From Oscillospiraceae bacterium (GTDB lineage Bacteria; Bacillota; Clostridia; Oscillospirales; Acutalibacteraceae): a DNA stretch of 64,000 bases. How positions within the stretch are numbered: the first letter of the stretch is position 1; every line of letters begins with the position of its first letter. The stretch spans positions 47,794 through 111,793 of the forward strand of contig SVOY01000008.1 of NCBI GenBank assembly GCA_015066105.1, read 5' to 3'. Positions 43,795 to 52,127 of the stretch are shown here, in pieces. The translations under genes and the position numbers were made by a program. The notes beneath the pieces are model-generated. The model had not been told where the DNA came from. It ran no database searches and saw only the letters and a program-made list of their open reading frames with translations.

Positions 43795-45291
43795 TTAGCG
43801 AATCGCTTCTTGCAACTTTTCCCACACCTTAACCATTGCGTAGGTATCAAGTTCGCAATACTTTAGTAAATTGTGTCGTGTTGTCGCAGCATCTTCCGGG
43901 GTCATATCTTTAATTTTAGGGAAAATGCTCATTGCTTCGCCACCATTGTGGATCTGCTCAAGATTGTGATAATTAAGAGCAGGATCATCAGGGAAAAGAG
44001 CGGGCAAAACGCTTTTAATAGAGAAACTGCCACCCATTGCTTTGTTGTAATAATATCCGCTTTGGAACGGAGTTAACAAATCTTTGATATTGCTTTCAAT
44101 GTTCAAAAGATGCTCAGCAAGATCCGGAAAATATTCCGCAAGTTCTTTAAGTCTTGTACACTCAAATGCCTTATTATAAGCAGTTACACATACATTCATT
44201 GGTATATCTTCGCAAAGGCGTTCAGCGATAGCACGACGGGGATCAGTACCCGATTCCGCTAAAAACTCTTTATGAAGCAGAGGACCACCCTCGTATTCTA
44301 TATAATGCAATGAATACTGGAACGGGATTTGTGCGTATGATTTTGTACCTTCAAATTGTGGAATAAGTGGTTGTATTGTTTCAAAATCCAAAAAATATAT
44401 TGGATAAGAAAGTGTATCAAGGAAATCCCTAATACCATCTTTATTAACCTCATCGTCTTGTTTATTGATATGATGTAATATTTGTCGCAGTTGTTTCGGA
44501 TTGGTCATTCTACTGTCAAAGATAACATCACGATAAGAGGTTTTACCTTCACTATAAAACTGAATAGCTTTTTTAAATCCAATTCTGTAAAGGTCGAACA
44601 CACTAGGTGTTGGCAAATGTTTGGCACAATATCCCCAGTAAGCGCACTCATAAGGATCGCGACAATGCATGCCTAAATCGCAATTCGGTTCCTCTTTTAA
44701 AGCATAAACCTGTTCTGCCTTTTTGAGAAGAGAAGGCACATTTTGAATTTCATCGTTCACTTCTGCCGACAAATCAATGATCTTAAAGAATTTATGAATA
44801 TCCAATTCTTTGCCGCGAACATAGTCGGAATCAATACAGATTAAATATGTACCGGTAACTTTAACGCCACAATGCTCCAAAACATATTTTTGATACGAAA
44901 TATCAACGGTGTAGATATGTGCAGCTCCGGTTGAACTTTTAACCTCGTAAATGGCATAGCCATCTTTTTCTTTATGTAAAATATCTACTGCACAGTAAAG
45001 ACCATCATAATTGAATGAAGCCTCACAAATGTTTTCGATACCATTTTCAATACATTCTTTGGTGAGCTGTTGCATTTTATTAAGATCAAGCCTACCATCC
45101 TCTTTGAAGGCTGTTACTTCAGTAAAATCACCAAACAAACCCATTGCCATATCACCAATAACATTGCCTTCATCAAATTTGGCTTGTAGTGACGGATCTT
45201 CTGGTTTTAATTCCGGTTTATATTTGGAGAGCCATAAAAGTTTTGGACACTGCCATGCCAGGCAGTATTTTGATTTGGAAAAGTAGAACAT
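43795..45291 (-). CDS. DUF2779 protein: PD-(D/E)XK (Cas4-like) N-domain with DEDD-type exonuclease-like C-domain
   Basis: From the ATG at 45291 the protein is about 498 residues. The N-terminal half has 'AVDILHKEKDGYAIYEVKSSTGA' with D...E-x-K and cysteines near residue 210 ('CDLGMHCRDPYECAYWGYC'), as in Cas4-like nucleases. The C-terminal DUF2779 half has 'YPIYFLDFETIQPLIP' and 'LLKYCELDTYAMVKVW', the acidic pattern of RNase H-like 3'-5' exonucleases. It is the last gene of the dGTPase operon. A DNA-degrading role is likely; its strand or partner preference is unknown. Confidence 0.85.
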   Translation of the reverse strand: MFYFSKSKYCLAWQCPKLLWLSKYKPELKPEDPSLQAKFDEGNVIGDMAMGLFGDFTEVTAFKEDGRLDLNKMQQLTKECIENGIENICEASFNYDGLYCAVDILHKEKDGYAIYEVKSSTGAAHIYTVDISYQKYVLEHCGVKVTGTYLICIDSDYVRGKELDIHKFFKIIDLSAEVNDEIQNVPSLLKKAEQVYALKEEPNCDLGMHCRDPYECAYWGYCAKHLPTPSVFDLYRIGFKKAIQFYSEGKTSYRDVIFDSRMTNPKQLRQILHHINKQDDEVNKDGIRDFLDTLSYPIYFLDFETIQPLIPQFEGTKSYAQIPFQYSLHYIEYEGGPLLHKEFLAESGTDPRRAIAERLCEDIPMNVCVTAYNKAFECTRLKELAEYFPDLAEHLLNIESNIKDLLTPFQSGYYYNKAMGGSFSIKSVLPALFPDDPALNYHNLEQIHNGGEAMSIFPKIKDMTPEDAATTRHNLLKYCELDTYAMVKVWEKLQEAIR

Positions 45292-45324
45292 TAAAACCAC
45301 CAACCTTAATTTTAATCAAACAAA

Positions 45325-45531
45325 TTAACTTTCTTGACGTATTTGGTGTCCTAACTCGTCAAACACTCTGATTACGCGCCATTCAATGGTGGGGTCAGCT
45401 TTTCGAGCTTTTTGTTGCGCTTTTATAACTTTGTAGAACTCTTCGGTCATAGTTTCTTCAGTAGCTTTCTTTTCCCAAACGATTTCAAATGTACCATCAG
45501 AATTATCCATTGTTATTTTATATTTTTGCAT
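45325..45531 (-). CDS. Small conserved-type protein in the dGTPase operon
   Basis: The 68-residue protein starts at 45531 with GGAGG upstream. Its sequence ('KYKITMDNSDGTFEIVWEKKATEETMTEEFYKVI...TIEWRVIRVFDELGHQIRQ') suggests a small alpha-beta fold. It lies 18 bases after the dGTPase and 33 before the DUF2779 gene. I recognise no family. Confidence 0.65.
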   Translation of the reverse strand: MQKYKITMDNSDGTFEIVWEKKATEETMTEEFYKVIKAQQKARKADPTIEWRVIRVFDELGHQIRQES

Positions 45532-45549
45532 CTCATAACCTCCAAAATA

Positions 45550-46746
45550 TTATTCGAAATATCCTTTATATATAATGTTTAATTCACTTTCAGGAAATAG
45601 ATAGGCATATAAATCTGTGAAATAATCATCGGTCATACTAGCGATATAATCTACAACAATTTGATTAGGCTCGGTTTGCTCGTATGGTATATCTCGTTTA
45701 TAATGCGCCTTGTTTACATAGTCTATATGATGAGTAAAAATTGGCGAATCGTTTTTGCCCAAAGTCAAATCTGATAAAAGTCTTTCATACATTTGTCGCA
45801 TCATAGGGCGAACAATATTATGAGTTTCTGCTTTAACTATATCATTTTTATAAATCAACTCATAATTATCAGATTTGGCTTTTTTAAGAGCCTCAAAATG
45901 TTCAGCATCTATTTTGATATACGGCTTGCCGTAACTGTTTTCGATAATATTCACAATTAAATTGTTAATGATTTCAGCGTTGTATGTGCCAATGGCACAT
46001 TCTTCGTATGCATCGGTTTTAAGGATGCTCGCTTTTTCTGCATCCTGACGATCCTTACCCAAGTAAGCAATAATATCGGATATTCTCATCACGCAACCTT
46101 CAAGAGTGCCGGGAACCAATTTGCGAACATTTTTCTTGTCAATGTAACAATTCTCAATTTGATTGTCAAATTCTTCAAAGGTATCAAGAGGCACAGGATA
46201 ATATTCTGAAAGTTCCATTTCGCCATCATGTGCAGCAATACCATTAAGTGTTTGAAGTGAAATGTTATAGGGGAAGATTTTATCAAGCACTCTAACAGAG
46301 TGAATATTGTGGCTAAAATGTCTGCCGATGTGTTCAAACAAAAGTTCATCTAAAAACTCTTCGCCGGCGTGACCAAAAGGAGTATGACCAATATCGTGAC
46401 CAAGCGCGATGGCCTCAATCAAATCAAGGTTTAATCCCAATGCTTTACCAATAGTTCGGGCAATACGTGATACCAGTTGAACATGCAACCCACGACGGGT
46501 GATATCGTCGTTTTTATAGAACGAGAAAACTTGTGTTTTATCAGCATAGCGGTTGTAGTACGGACAATGAATGATTTTATCAATATCGCGAATAAATGCT
46601 GTGCGAATGATATTGGCTTTATCTTTGTTCCTGTCACGACGAACCACATTAGCTTCGTTAAATGCGAGATTTCCGGCAAAGCCGTTTTTTCTGTCGTTCT
46701 TTATTCGCGCAGAAATTTCATCTGATAATTTCTCATAATTCAGCAC
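45550..46746 (-). CDS. HD-domain deoxyguanosine-triphosphate triphosphohydrolase-like protein
   Basis: The 398 residues contain the dGTPase HD motif 'AIALGHDIGHTPFGHAGEEF' (near residue 110) and the N-terminal 'NVVRRDRNKDKANIIRTAFIRDIDKIIHCPYYNRYADKTQVF'. dNTP triphosphohydrolases of this family deplete dNTPs, and some act in phage defence. It uses a GTG start with GAGGTG upstream. It opens the operon that contains the DUF2779 nuclease. Confidence 0.93.
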   Translation of the reverse strand: MLNYEKLSDEISARIKNDRKNGFAGNLAFNEANVVRRDRNKDKANIIRTAFIRDIDKIIHCPYYNRYADKTQVFSFYKNDDITRRGLHVQLVSRIARTIGKALGLNLDLIEAIALGHDIGHTPFGHAGEEFLDELLFEHIGRHFSHNIHSVRVLDKIFPYNISLQTLNGIAAHDGEMELSEYYPVPLDTFEEFDNQIENCYIDKKNVRKLVPGTLEGCVMRISDIIAYLGKDRQDAEKASILKTDAYEECAIGTYNAEIINNLIVNIIENSYGKPYIKIDAEHFEALKKAKSDNYELIYKNDIVKAETHNIVRPMMRQMYERLLSDLTLGKNDSPIFTHHIDYVNKAHYKRDIPYEQTEPNQIVVDYIASMTDDYFTDLYAYLFPESELNIIYKGYFE

Positions 46747-46766
46747 AATATCACCTCGTTCGACTT

Positions 46767-46829
46767 ATTATAACATAAGTTATGTGTAATCACAAGAGAA
46801 AATGAAATTTTATGCACCAAAATCGTCCC
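46767..46829 (-). promoter_or_regulatory. Regulon motif f upstream of the dGTPase promoter
   Basis: On the minus strand GGGACGATTTTGGTGC (46829-46814) shows the conserved TGGTGC half. Unlike in the other sites, a separate promoter (TTGTGA at 46795-46790, 17-base spacer, TATAAT at 46772-46767) lies downstream. That places the -10 30 bases further away, close to three helical turns. This site is thus a variant layout. Confidence 0.6.
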
Positions 46830-47100
46830 ATTGCAAATCGATTATAACTACAGTCAGTGCCAGGGATATTATAGTTTTCTTCAAGTTTCTTTATATAAAT
46901 AACCTTTTCTTTCAACGTAAATCGCTTTCTCGCACATCTTTTAAACTCTTTAACTATTTTATATATATCAAATAGTGTGATGTTTGAATGTTTATTTTAA
47001 ACGCATATCAATTAAACGTAGTTGTTTCAGCTTAATGTTGCTTATAATCCGTTGCTATAAAGTCCGTGTGCTTGTATAATATTATATTGGAGGTGTTTGT
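46830..47100. promoter_or_regulatory. Divergent intergenic region and promoter of the R-M operon
   Basis: This region contains no gene. On the plus strand TTGCTA (47052-47057), a 17-base spacer and TATAAT (47075-47080) lead into the controller gene, with GGAGGTG at 47089-47095. The rest is AT-rich without clear repeats. I see no obvious controller-protein box. Confidence 0.7.
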
Positions 47101-47307
47101 ATGATAACAAAAGAATTGGGTAACAGAATTAAAGATTTGCGAAATAAAATAGGAATTAGTCAAGAAAAATTTGCGCTTAGTATAGGTATGGATAGAACAT
47201 ATTTTGCATCTGTCGAAGCCGGGCGTAGGAACATCTCTATATGTAACATTGAGAAAATAGCAGAAGGTCTAGGCGTTTCTTTAAGCGAATTGTTTGCCGG
47301 CTTATAA
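47101..47307 (+). CDS. Xre-family HTH regulator (R-M controller protein-like)
   Basis: The 68-residue single-domain HTH ('LGNRIKDLRNKIGISQEKFALSIGMDRTYFASVEAGRRNISICNIEKIAEGLG') has the size and sequence style of restriction-modification C proteins, which time expression of the endonuclease behind the methylase. It opens the plus-strand operon and is followed 15 bases later by the endonuclease gene. Its binding site cannot be named. Confidence 0.85.
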   Translation: MITKELGNRIKDLRNKIGISQEKFALSIGMDRTYFASVEAGRRNISICNIEKIAEGLGVSLSELFAGL

Positions 47308-47322
47308 ACAGGAGGTTTCATA

Positions 47323-49053
47323 ATGATTAGATTTAGAAATCCTGGCACTCAGTATTCCACACAGATACAGGTAATAAAAGAACTTTATACAGCACTTGGT
47401 TCACAAGCGTATTTTACTTTGGATGATATGGCTGTGGTTATTGCACAAAGCAGATTGATGACCGCCTATGGATATGCTGGTGATGATGCTATTCGACTTA
47501 GTAATACTGACCAAGAGAGTATGAATTCTGCGAAAATGAACGCAAAAATGTATGCGGAAGTTTTTAGAATGCTTGGATGGGTTACGCCTTATAGTACCGA
47601 TTCCTCATATCCTCTTGTATTCACATACATCGGTATACACGTAGCTTTATCTACAGGGGATTGTTCGCGACTTTACGAACAATGTGTTCTTGGAATTAAC
47701 AATCCAACTCAGCTGACTGACAACATGAGCTATACTGAAAAAGTACGTTTTTTCAAATGCGCTTTAAGGACATTTATCGATCTTGGCGGCATCATGTACA
47801 AGCACGAACTATGTCTAGGTCCGATGAGCATAAATGATGAAAATGAAAATGAATACCAAAGCATGCTTAAAACTATTCGCAAGATTAGAGGCGATAAGCA
47901 ACGGTTAGTAACAGCTTTTTCTGATTTGGCAGCTAGTCTCGGTATGAAGCTTGACCCCGTAGACAACTGTACTCGATTGCCTATTGCTTTTATGAAAACT
48001 TGCAACTGGGTAGAGAGTGTAACCGACAGAACACTTTATGGGCGCTCTATGTCGTGCCTTCGTATTACAGATCATGGTCGCGAAGTATATAACGAGATCA
48101 AGAATATGTGCGATATTAGGCTAGAAAAGTACGAAAATCTCGATGAGAATATTCAAAATGCTCTTATTCGCTTGGGCACCTATGCTATGCTACAAAGATC
48201 TGGCTACGATATTTCAAGCGTAGAAGAAAGAATAAAAGACGATAGAAAAACTTGTGCAAAGGTTATCGGAGATAAAGAAATCCTTTTTTCTCCTTGTCAA
48301 ACAATCAGGAGACAACGTGTTGAGTCTGCGCTTGGAATACATTTAGGTGTAGGGTCTCAATCTCAACATAATATAGATACTTTCGACAGTACGGTAAGTG
48401 AACGAGAAGCACTTGCACAAACACATATTTGGGATTTAAATATTCCCGAAGAAGCCGCTACAGAATTGCTTACGGATACTGAAGATTTGGCGTTTCTGAA
48501 TCGTGTTATTGATTTGAAAAAATCCGGACATTCAAGTGCCGAAATTGTTTCTATACTATTTGAGTTCTATTCTAACGCTACACAAACCACTTTTTATCCA
48601 TTGATTGCAACTTTATTTAAAGTAATGGGGTTCCACTGTTCTTTTTCTCGTCCAGGAGATAATGGTGCTCGTTGGGATGCAATAATTGATGACCCTATTC
48701 GAAGCATACCCATTGAAATCAAATCGCCAACCGAAGAACAGCACTTGTCCATAAAAGCTATTAGACAAGCTTTAGAAAATAAAATTATATTGCTGTCTCG
48801 AAAAACTCACACCACAACGCCAGAAACAACAACTTTAGCGGTTGGATACTTTATGCCAAATGAACGGGCTGAAGTAAGTAGATTGATTTCAGACATAAAA
48901 GCAACTTATGGATACAAAATCGGAATTATTGATTTGTATTCTTTGCTTTCAATAGCAATTAGCATTCTCGTCGAGGAACAAGGATTTGATAAAGAAAAAT
49001 TGTATGTATTGGAGGGAATGATGAATGCACGTATTCTCGGAAACAGAAAATAG
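47323..49053 (+). CDS. Type II-like restriction endonuclease (PD-(D/E)XK)
   Basis: The 576-residue protein has no close motif to a named enzyme, except 'GARWDAIIDDPIRSIPIEIKSPTEEQHLSIKAIRQALENKIIL' near residues 448-490. That fits the D...ExK pattern of restriction nucleases (D near 451, EIK near 465). A canonical GGAGG lies before the ATG. Its neighbours are a controller, two methyltransferases and an Fe-S protein. It is therefore the most likely restriction subunit; the recognition sequence is unknown. Confidence 0.72.
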   Translation: MIRFRNPGTQYSTQIQVIKELYTALGSQAYFTLDDMAVVIAQSRLMTAYGYAGDDAIRLSNTDQESMNSAKMNAKMYAEVFRMLGWVTPYSTDSSYPLVFTYIGIHVALSTGDCSRLYEQCVLGINNPTQLTDNMSYTEKVRFFKCALRTFIDLGGIMYKHELCLGPMSINDENENEYQSMLKTIRKIRGDKQRLVTAFSDLAASLGMKLDPVDNCTRLPIAFMKTCNWVESVTDRTLYGRSMSCLRITDHGREVYNEIKNMCDIRLEKYENLDENIQNALIRLGTYAMLQRSGYDISSVEERIKDDRKTCAKVIGDKEILFSPCQTIRRQRVESALGIHLGVGSQSQHNIDTFDSTVSEREALAQTHIWDLNIPEEAATELLTDTEDLAFLNRVIDLKKSGHSSAEIVSILFEFYSNATQTTFYPLIATLFKVMGFHCSFSRPGDNGARWDAIIDDPIRSIPIEIKSPTEEQHLSIKAIRQALENKIILLSRKTHTTTPETTTLAVGYFMPNERAEVSRLISDIKATYGYKIGIIDLYSLLSIAISILVEEQGFDKEKLYVLEGMMNARILGNRK

Positions 49054-49060
49054 GAGATTT

Positions 49061-50068
49061 ATGTCCACACTCCAAGAACTTCCCTCTCATATAGAGTATT
49101 GTTCGGGAGCCCCCGCAAAAGCACACTATTCAAACGGTAAAACTTGCTCATTAGGTTGCCTTGGATGCAAGAATCCTAAGTGTATGACGTTAGACCCCGT
49201 TGATATTGTGTGTGATGAGGTGGTAAACTTCCCGAACGATCACTCATTAAACGCTTGTCCTGTGGACGCAATATCTTGGGATAACAAATCCGACACACCT
49301 ATTATCAACGCAGAAAAGTGTATTAATTGCGGTATTTGTATAAGAAGATGTCCAGTTGGAGCTATATATTTTGATGATATAGTAAAGGTCAATCGTACTA
49401 TTTCGCCTTGTCAAACACAACATGCCGCTAACAATAAAATTGCTGTTATACAGAGCCAGCAAATTGAAATGTTAGACAAAATAGAAAAAAGCGGCATAGC
49501 TATTATGGAGTCTGACAATTTATTCGATTCAATATATGAAAAACTGCTAGTTGTTACTAGTAGCTCTCATAATATCATTGCAAGAAATTTGCTAATTTCG
49601 CTCGGTTGCAAAAGTGCAATGCGCAGAATTGGTGACGTATACACACGAATGGATGCTATATACACTTCCGTTGACGAATGCTTTGGAGCCGTAGAAGTTG
49701 AGTTTGGGCGAGATACTTTAGATGCTTCACGTGGTATATTAGATGACATTGCTGTTTTGTATACTCGTTATGGTATAGACAAGGATGAAAATATGCCATT
49801 GGTCATTTGTTTGCAACTCCCAAATGCTCGTCAAGGATATTGGCAAGTTGTAAAAGATGTTAAAAATGTTGAAGATATCACAATAAGCACAATAACTATA
49901 GGCGCTTTGATGCTACTCAATTGGAATGGTTGTTTGTTAATTCCAGATGATGTTACTTATTACCTTGATTATGATAATATGGACTTACGTTCAACTATCG
50001 CTTGGCATATTAATCGTAAAATCGAAGTGAGTAATAAACATTTGGGGATTTTTGAACCAATGAAATGA
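49061..50068 (+). CDS. Ferredoxin-like Fe-S protein in the R-M operon
   Basis: I take the ATG at 49061 (TAGGAG upstream), giving 335 residues. The N-terminus is cysteine-rich: C29-x3-C33-x2-C36-x4-C41, then CP at 66. A classical 4Fe-4S half follows, C87-x2-C90-x2-C93-x3-C97-P ('CINCGICIRRCPVGAIYF'). The remaining about 230 residues ('LLVVTSSSHNIIARNLLISLGCKSAMRRIGDVYTRMDAIY') are not recognised. A redox-active or cluster-dependent component next to an endonuclease is unusual. It may be a second subunit of the nuclease. Confidence 0.85.
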   Translation: MSTLQELPSHIEYCSGAPAKAHYSNGKTCSLGCLGCKNPKCMTLDPVDIVCDEVVNFPNDHSLNACPVDAISWDNKSDTPIINAEKCINCGICIRRCPVGAIYFDDIVKVNRTISPCQTQHAANNKIAVIQSQQIEMLDKIEKSGIAIMESDNLFDSIYEKLLVVTSSSHNIIARNLLISLGCKSAMRRIGDVYTRMDAIYTSVDECFGAVEVEFGRDTLDASRGILDDIAVLYTRYGIDKDENMPLVICLQLPNARQGYWQVVKDVKNVEDITISTITIGALMLLNWNGCLLIPDDVTYYLDYDNMDLRSTIAWHINRKIEVSNKHLGIFEPMK

Positions 50069-50084
50069 CAAGTGTTGAATAGTG

Positions 50085-50113
50085 TTGACAAGTTCCGCTC
50101 ATATAGATATAAT
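50085..50113 (+). promoter_or_regulatory. Consensus promoter of the methyltransferase genes with direct repeat
   Basis: TTGACA (50085-50090), a 17-base spacer and TATAAT (50108-50113) are full consensus. Upstream, AGTGTTGA occurs twice, 10 bases apart (50071 and 50081), with the second copy overlapping the -35. This is a plausible operator for the Xre controller. The methyltransferases can thus be expressed apart from the endonuclease, as expected for R-M timing. Confidence 0.8.
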
Positions 50114-50152
50114 TATATACGAACTCAGACATACAGAAAGGCGGATAATTTT

Positions 50153-51286
50153 ATGTCCGAAAACATAGTTGGAACAAAAGAAGCTGCAGAAATATTAGGC
50201 GTTAGTATTTCGACGGTTTATAGAATGATTGAGCAAGGAATTCTTCAACCCTCAAAAACTCCCGGAGGACAACGTCGATTCGAAGTCGCTCAAATACAAG
50301 CTTTTAAAGAAAACAGCAAAAACATTACGGCACCACAAAATCCTTACATGGCAAAAGGAGTTGCCGACACTAGCTCATCTCGAACTGTTATTGAGGCAAT
50401 AAGCGACGATATTGAGACTATAGTTGATAATAAGCCGGTCGATCCCAGAAACTCATTAAATGATTTAAATGGTTCGCAGTGGTTGCCTGAAACAAAAAGT
50501 TTTTTCTATCAAAAAGGTTTAGGTTCAAAACATCCTCATGCTCAAATTGAGCGTCAACACCCCGCCCCATATTCCTTCCAAGATGTGGCTCATCTTATCA
50601 CTTTTTTTACAAAAAAAGGAATGCGGGTCTTAGATCCCTTCGGCGGAGTCGGATCCACTGCAAAAGCGTGTGAACTTGAAGGACGTTTGTGCACAAGTAT
50701 AGAATTACAACCTAAATGGAGAGATTTAGCCATTCAACGTCTTGAATTTGAAGTTGGTGAAGGCACCTCTGAAAAGCACGATTTTATTTTAGGAGATTCA
50801 AGAGAAGAATTGCAGCGTTTTGCTAATAATACATTTGACTTTATGGTAACAAGTCCTCCGTATTGGTCAATTCTTAATAAAAAGGCAGACCATAAAGTTA
50901 TGCGAGAACGCGTAGCTAATAATCTTGCAACAAATTATTCGGAAGACGATGAGAATGATTTGGCAAATATTGAATCATATGAAAAATTTCTTCAAATATT
51001 AGTTGATGATATATTTATGGAATGTGCTCGTGTTTTACGTCCCAAAAAATATATGTGTTTAGTTGTTTCAGATTTTAGAAACAAATCCGAATTTATTAGT
51101 TTTCATAGCGACTTGATACAAGCGATGAATAAGAAAGAAACAAGCGACGGATATCGAGTGACTCTACAAGGCGTTAAGGTTCTTTTACAGAATCACAAAT
51201 CACTTCTCCCTTATGGTTATCCTTTCGCGTATGTAGAGAATATTCATCATCAATATGTTTTAATTTTCAGGAAGGATAAGAAGTGA
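50153..51286 (+). CDS. DNA methyltransferase (TSPPYW, m4C/m6A) fused to an N-terminal MerR-type HTH
   Basis: From the ATG at 50153 the protein is about 377 residues. The N-terminus 'TKEAAEILGVSISTVYRMIEQGILQPSKTPGGQRRF' is an excisionase/MerR-type HTH. The catalytic part has the AdoMet motif I 'VLDPFGGVGSTAKACEL' (about 160) before motif IV 'TSPPYW' (about 233); SPPYW is commonest in N4-cytosine enzymes. The HTH may direct the enzyme to its promoter and so regulate the operon. Its end overlaps the next methyltransferase as GTGA. Confidence 0.85.
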   Translation: MSENIVGTKEAAEILGVSISTVYRMIEQGILQPSKTPGGQRRFEVAQIQAFKENSKNITAPQNPYMAKGVADTSSSRTVIEAISDDIETIVDNKPVDPRNSLNDLNGSQWLPETKSFFYQKGLGSKHPHAQIERQHPAPYSFQDVAHLITFFTKKGMRVLDPFGGVGSTAKACELEGRLCTSIELQPKWRDLAIQRLEFEVGEGTSEKHDFILGDSREELQRFANNTFDFMVTSPPYWSILNKKADHKVMRERVANNLATNYSEDDENDLANIESYEKFLQILVDDIFMECARVLRPKKYMCLVVSDFRNKSEFISFHSDLIQAMNKKETSDGYRVTLQGVKVLLQNHKSLLPYGYPFAYVENIHHQYVLIFRKDKK

Positions 51287-52107
51287 TTAGCATGGATTAT
51301 AATGGAATTATATGTGGCAATTCTGATATTCTTTTACAAAACATGCTTGATGACGGATTAAAGGTTGACCTTGTTTTAACAGACCCCCCATATAACTTAA
51401 ACAAAGATTTTGGTAATGATAGCGATAAATTGTCATTAGAAGATTTTTTAATTGTCACAAGAAAAAGAGTTGCGCTTTGTCGCGACCTTCTCAGCAAAAA
51501 TGGTAGTCTCATCTGGTTTGGAATTCATCACTATATCGGATTTGTTCAAGCAATAATGTACGAATCCGGGTTAAACTATAGACGTATGAATATTTGGTAT
51601 TACGAAAATGGTTTTAGCAGGCTAACTACTGCTCCCCTAACGCAATACGAACCTTTTCTATGGTTTTCAAAGTCAACCAAAAAATGGACATATAACGTTG
51701 ACGATGTGCGTGTACCCTATAAGAGCGCAGAACGACTTAAGAATCCTGTTTATTATAAAAACTCTCGAGGCGAACGTGTGAAATGGGAACCGAACCCGTT
51801 GGGTGCAATGCGTGGAGACATTTGGTCTTTCCCAACCCTGGCAGGCAAACTGTATCAGGACGAAAAAACGGAACACCCAACTCAAAAACCTGAAGCTTTA
51901 ATAACAGAAATTATAAAGGCATATTGTCCAAAAAATAAAGACGGCTTTTATGAAGGGGTTATCCTCGACCCATTCCATGGTTCTGGAACATTAGGGGTTT
52001 GTTGCGAAAAACTAAATAAACAGGGACACAAAATTCGATGGATTGGCATTGAATTGGAACAAAAGTGGTGCGATGTCGCCCAAGAACGTTTAAATAATAT
52101 TAAGTGA
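51283..52107 (+). CDS. DNA adenine-type methyltransferase (DPPY, beta class)
   Basis: The 274-residue protein has motif IV 'DLVLTDPPYNLNKDFG' near residue 30, a central target-recognition region, then motif X-like 'EHPTQKPEALI' and motif I 'VILDPFHGSGTLGV' near 227. This permuted order defines the beta class. It uses a GTG start with GGAAGG upstream. Together with the preceding gene it forms a two-methyltransferase R-M system, perhaps for an asymmetric site. Confidence 0.92.
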   Translation: MISMDYNGIICGNSDILLQNMLDDGLKVDLVLTDPPYNLNKDFGNDSDKLSLEDFLIVTRKRVALCRDLLSKNGSLIWFGIHHYIGFVQAIMYESGLNYRRMNIWYYENGFSRLTTAPLTQYEPFLWFSKSTKKWTYNVDDVRVPYKSAERLKNPVYYKNSRGERVKWEPNPLGAMRGDIWSFPTLAGKLYQDEKTEHPTQKPEALITEIIKAYCPKNKDGFYEGVILDPFHGSGTLGVCCEKLNKQGHKIRWIGIELEQKWCDVAQERLNNIK

Positions 52108-52127
52108 AATGAAAAGGAGGTAATACG

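Noticed and set aside
46830..46850. Motif f read as a plus-strand promoter element
   Set aside because: A TATAAC is 13 rather than 11 bases downstream and the next plus-strand gene is 250 bases away with its own promoter. The minus-strand reading is simpler.
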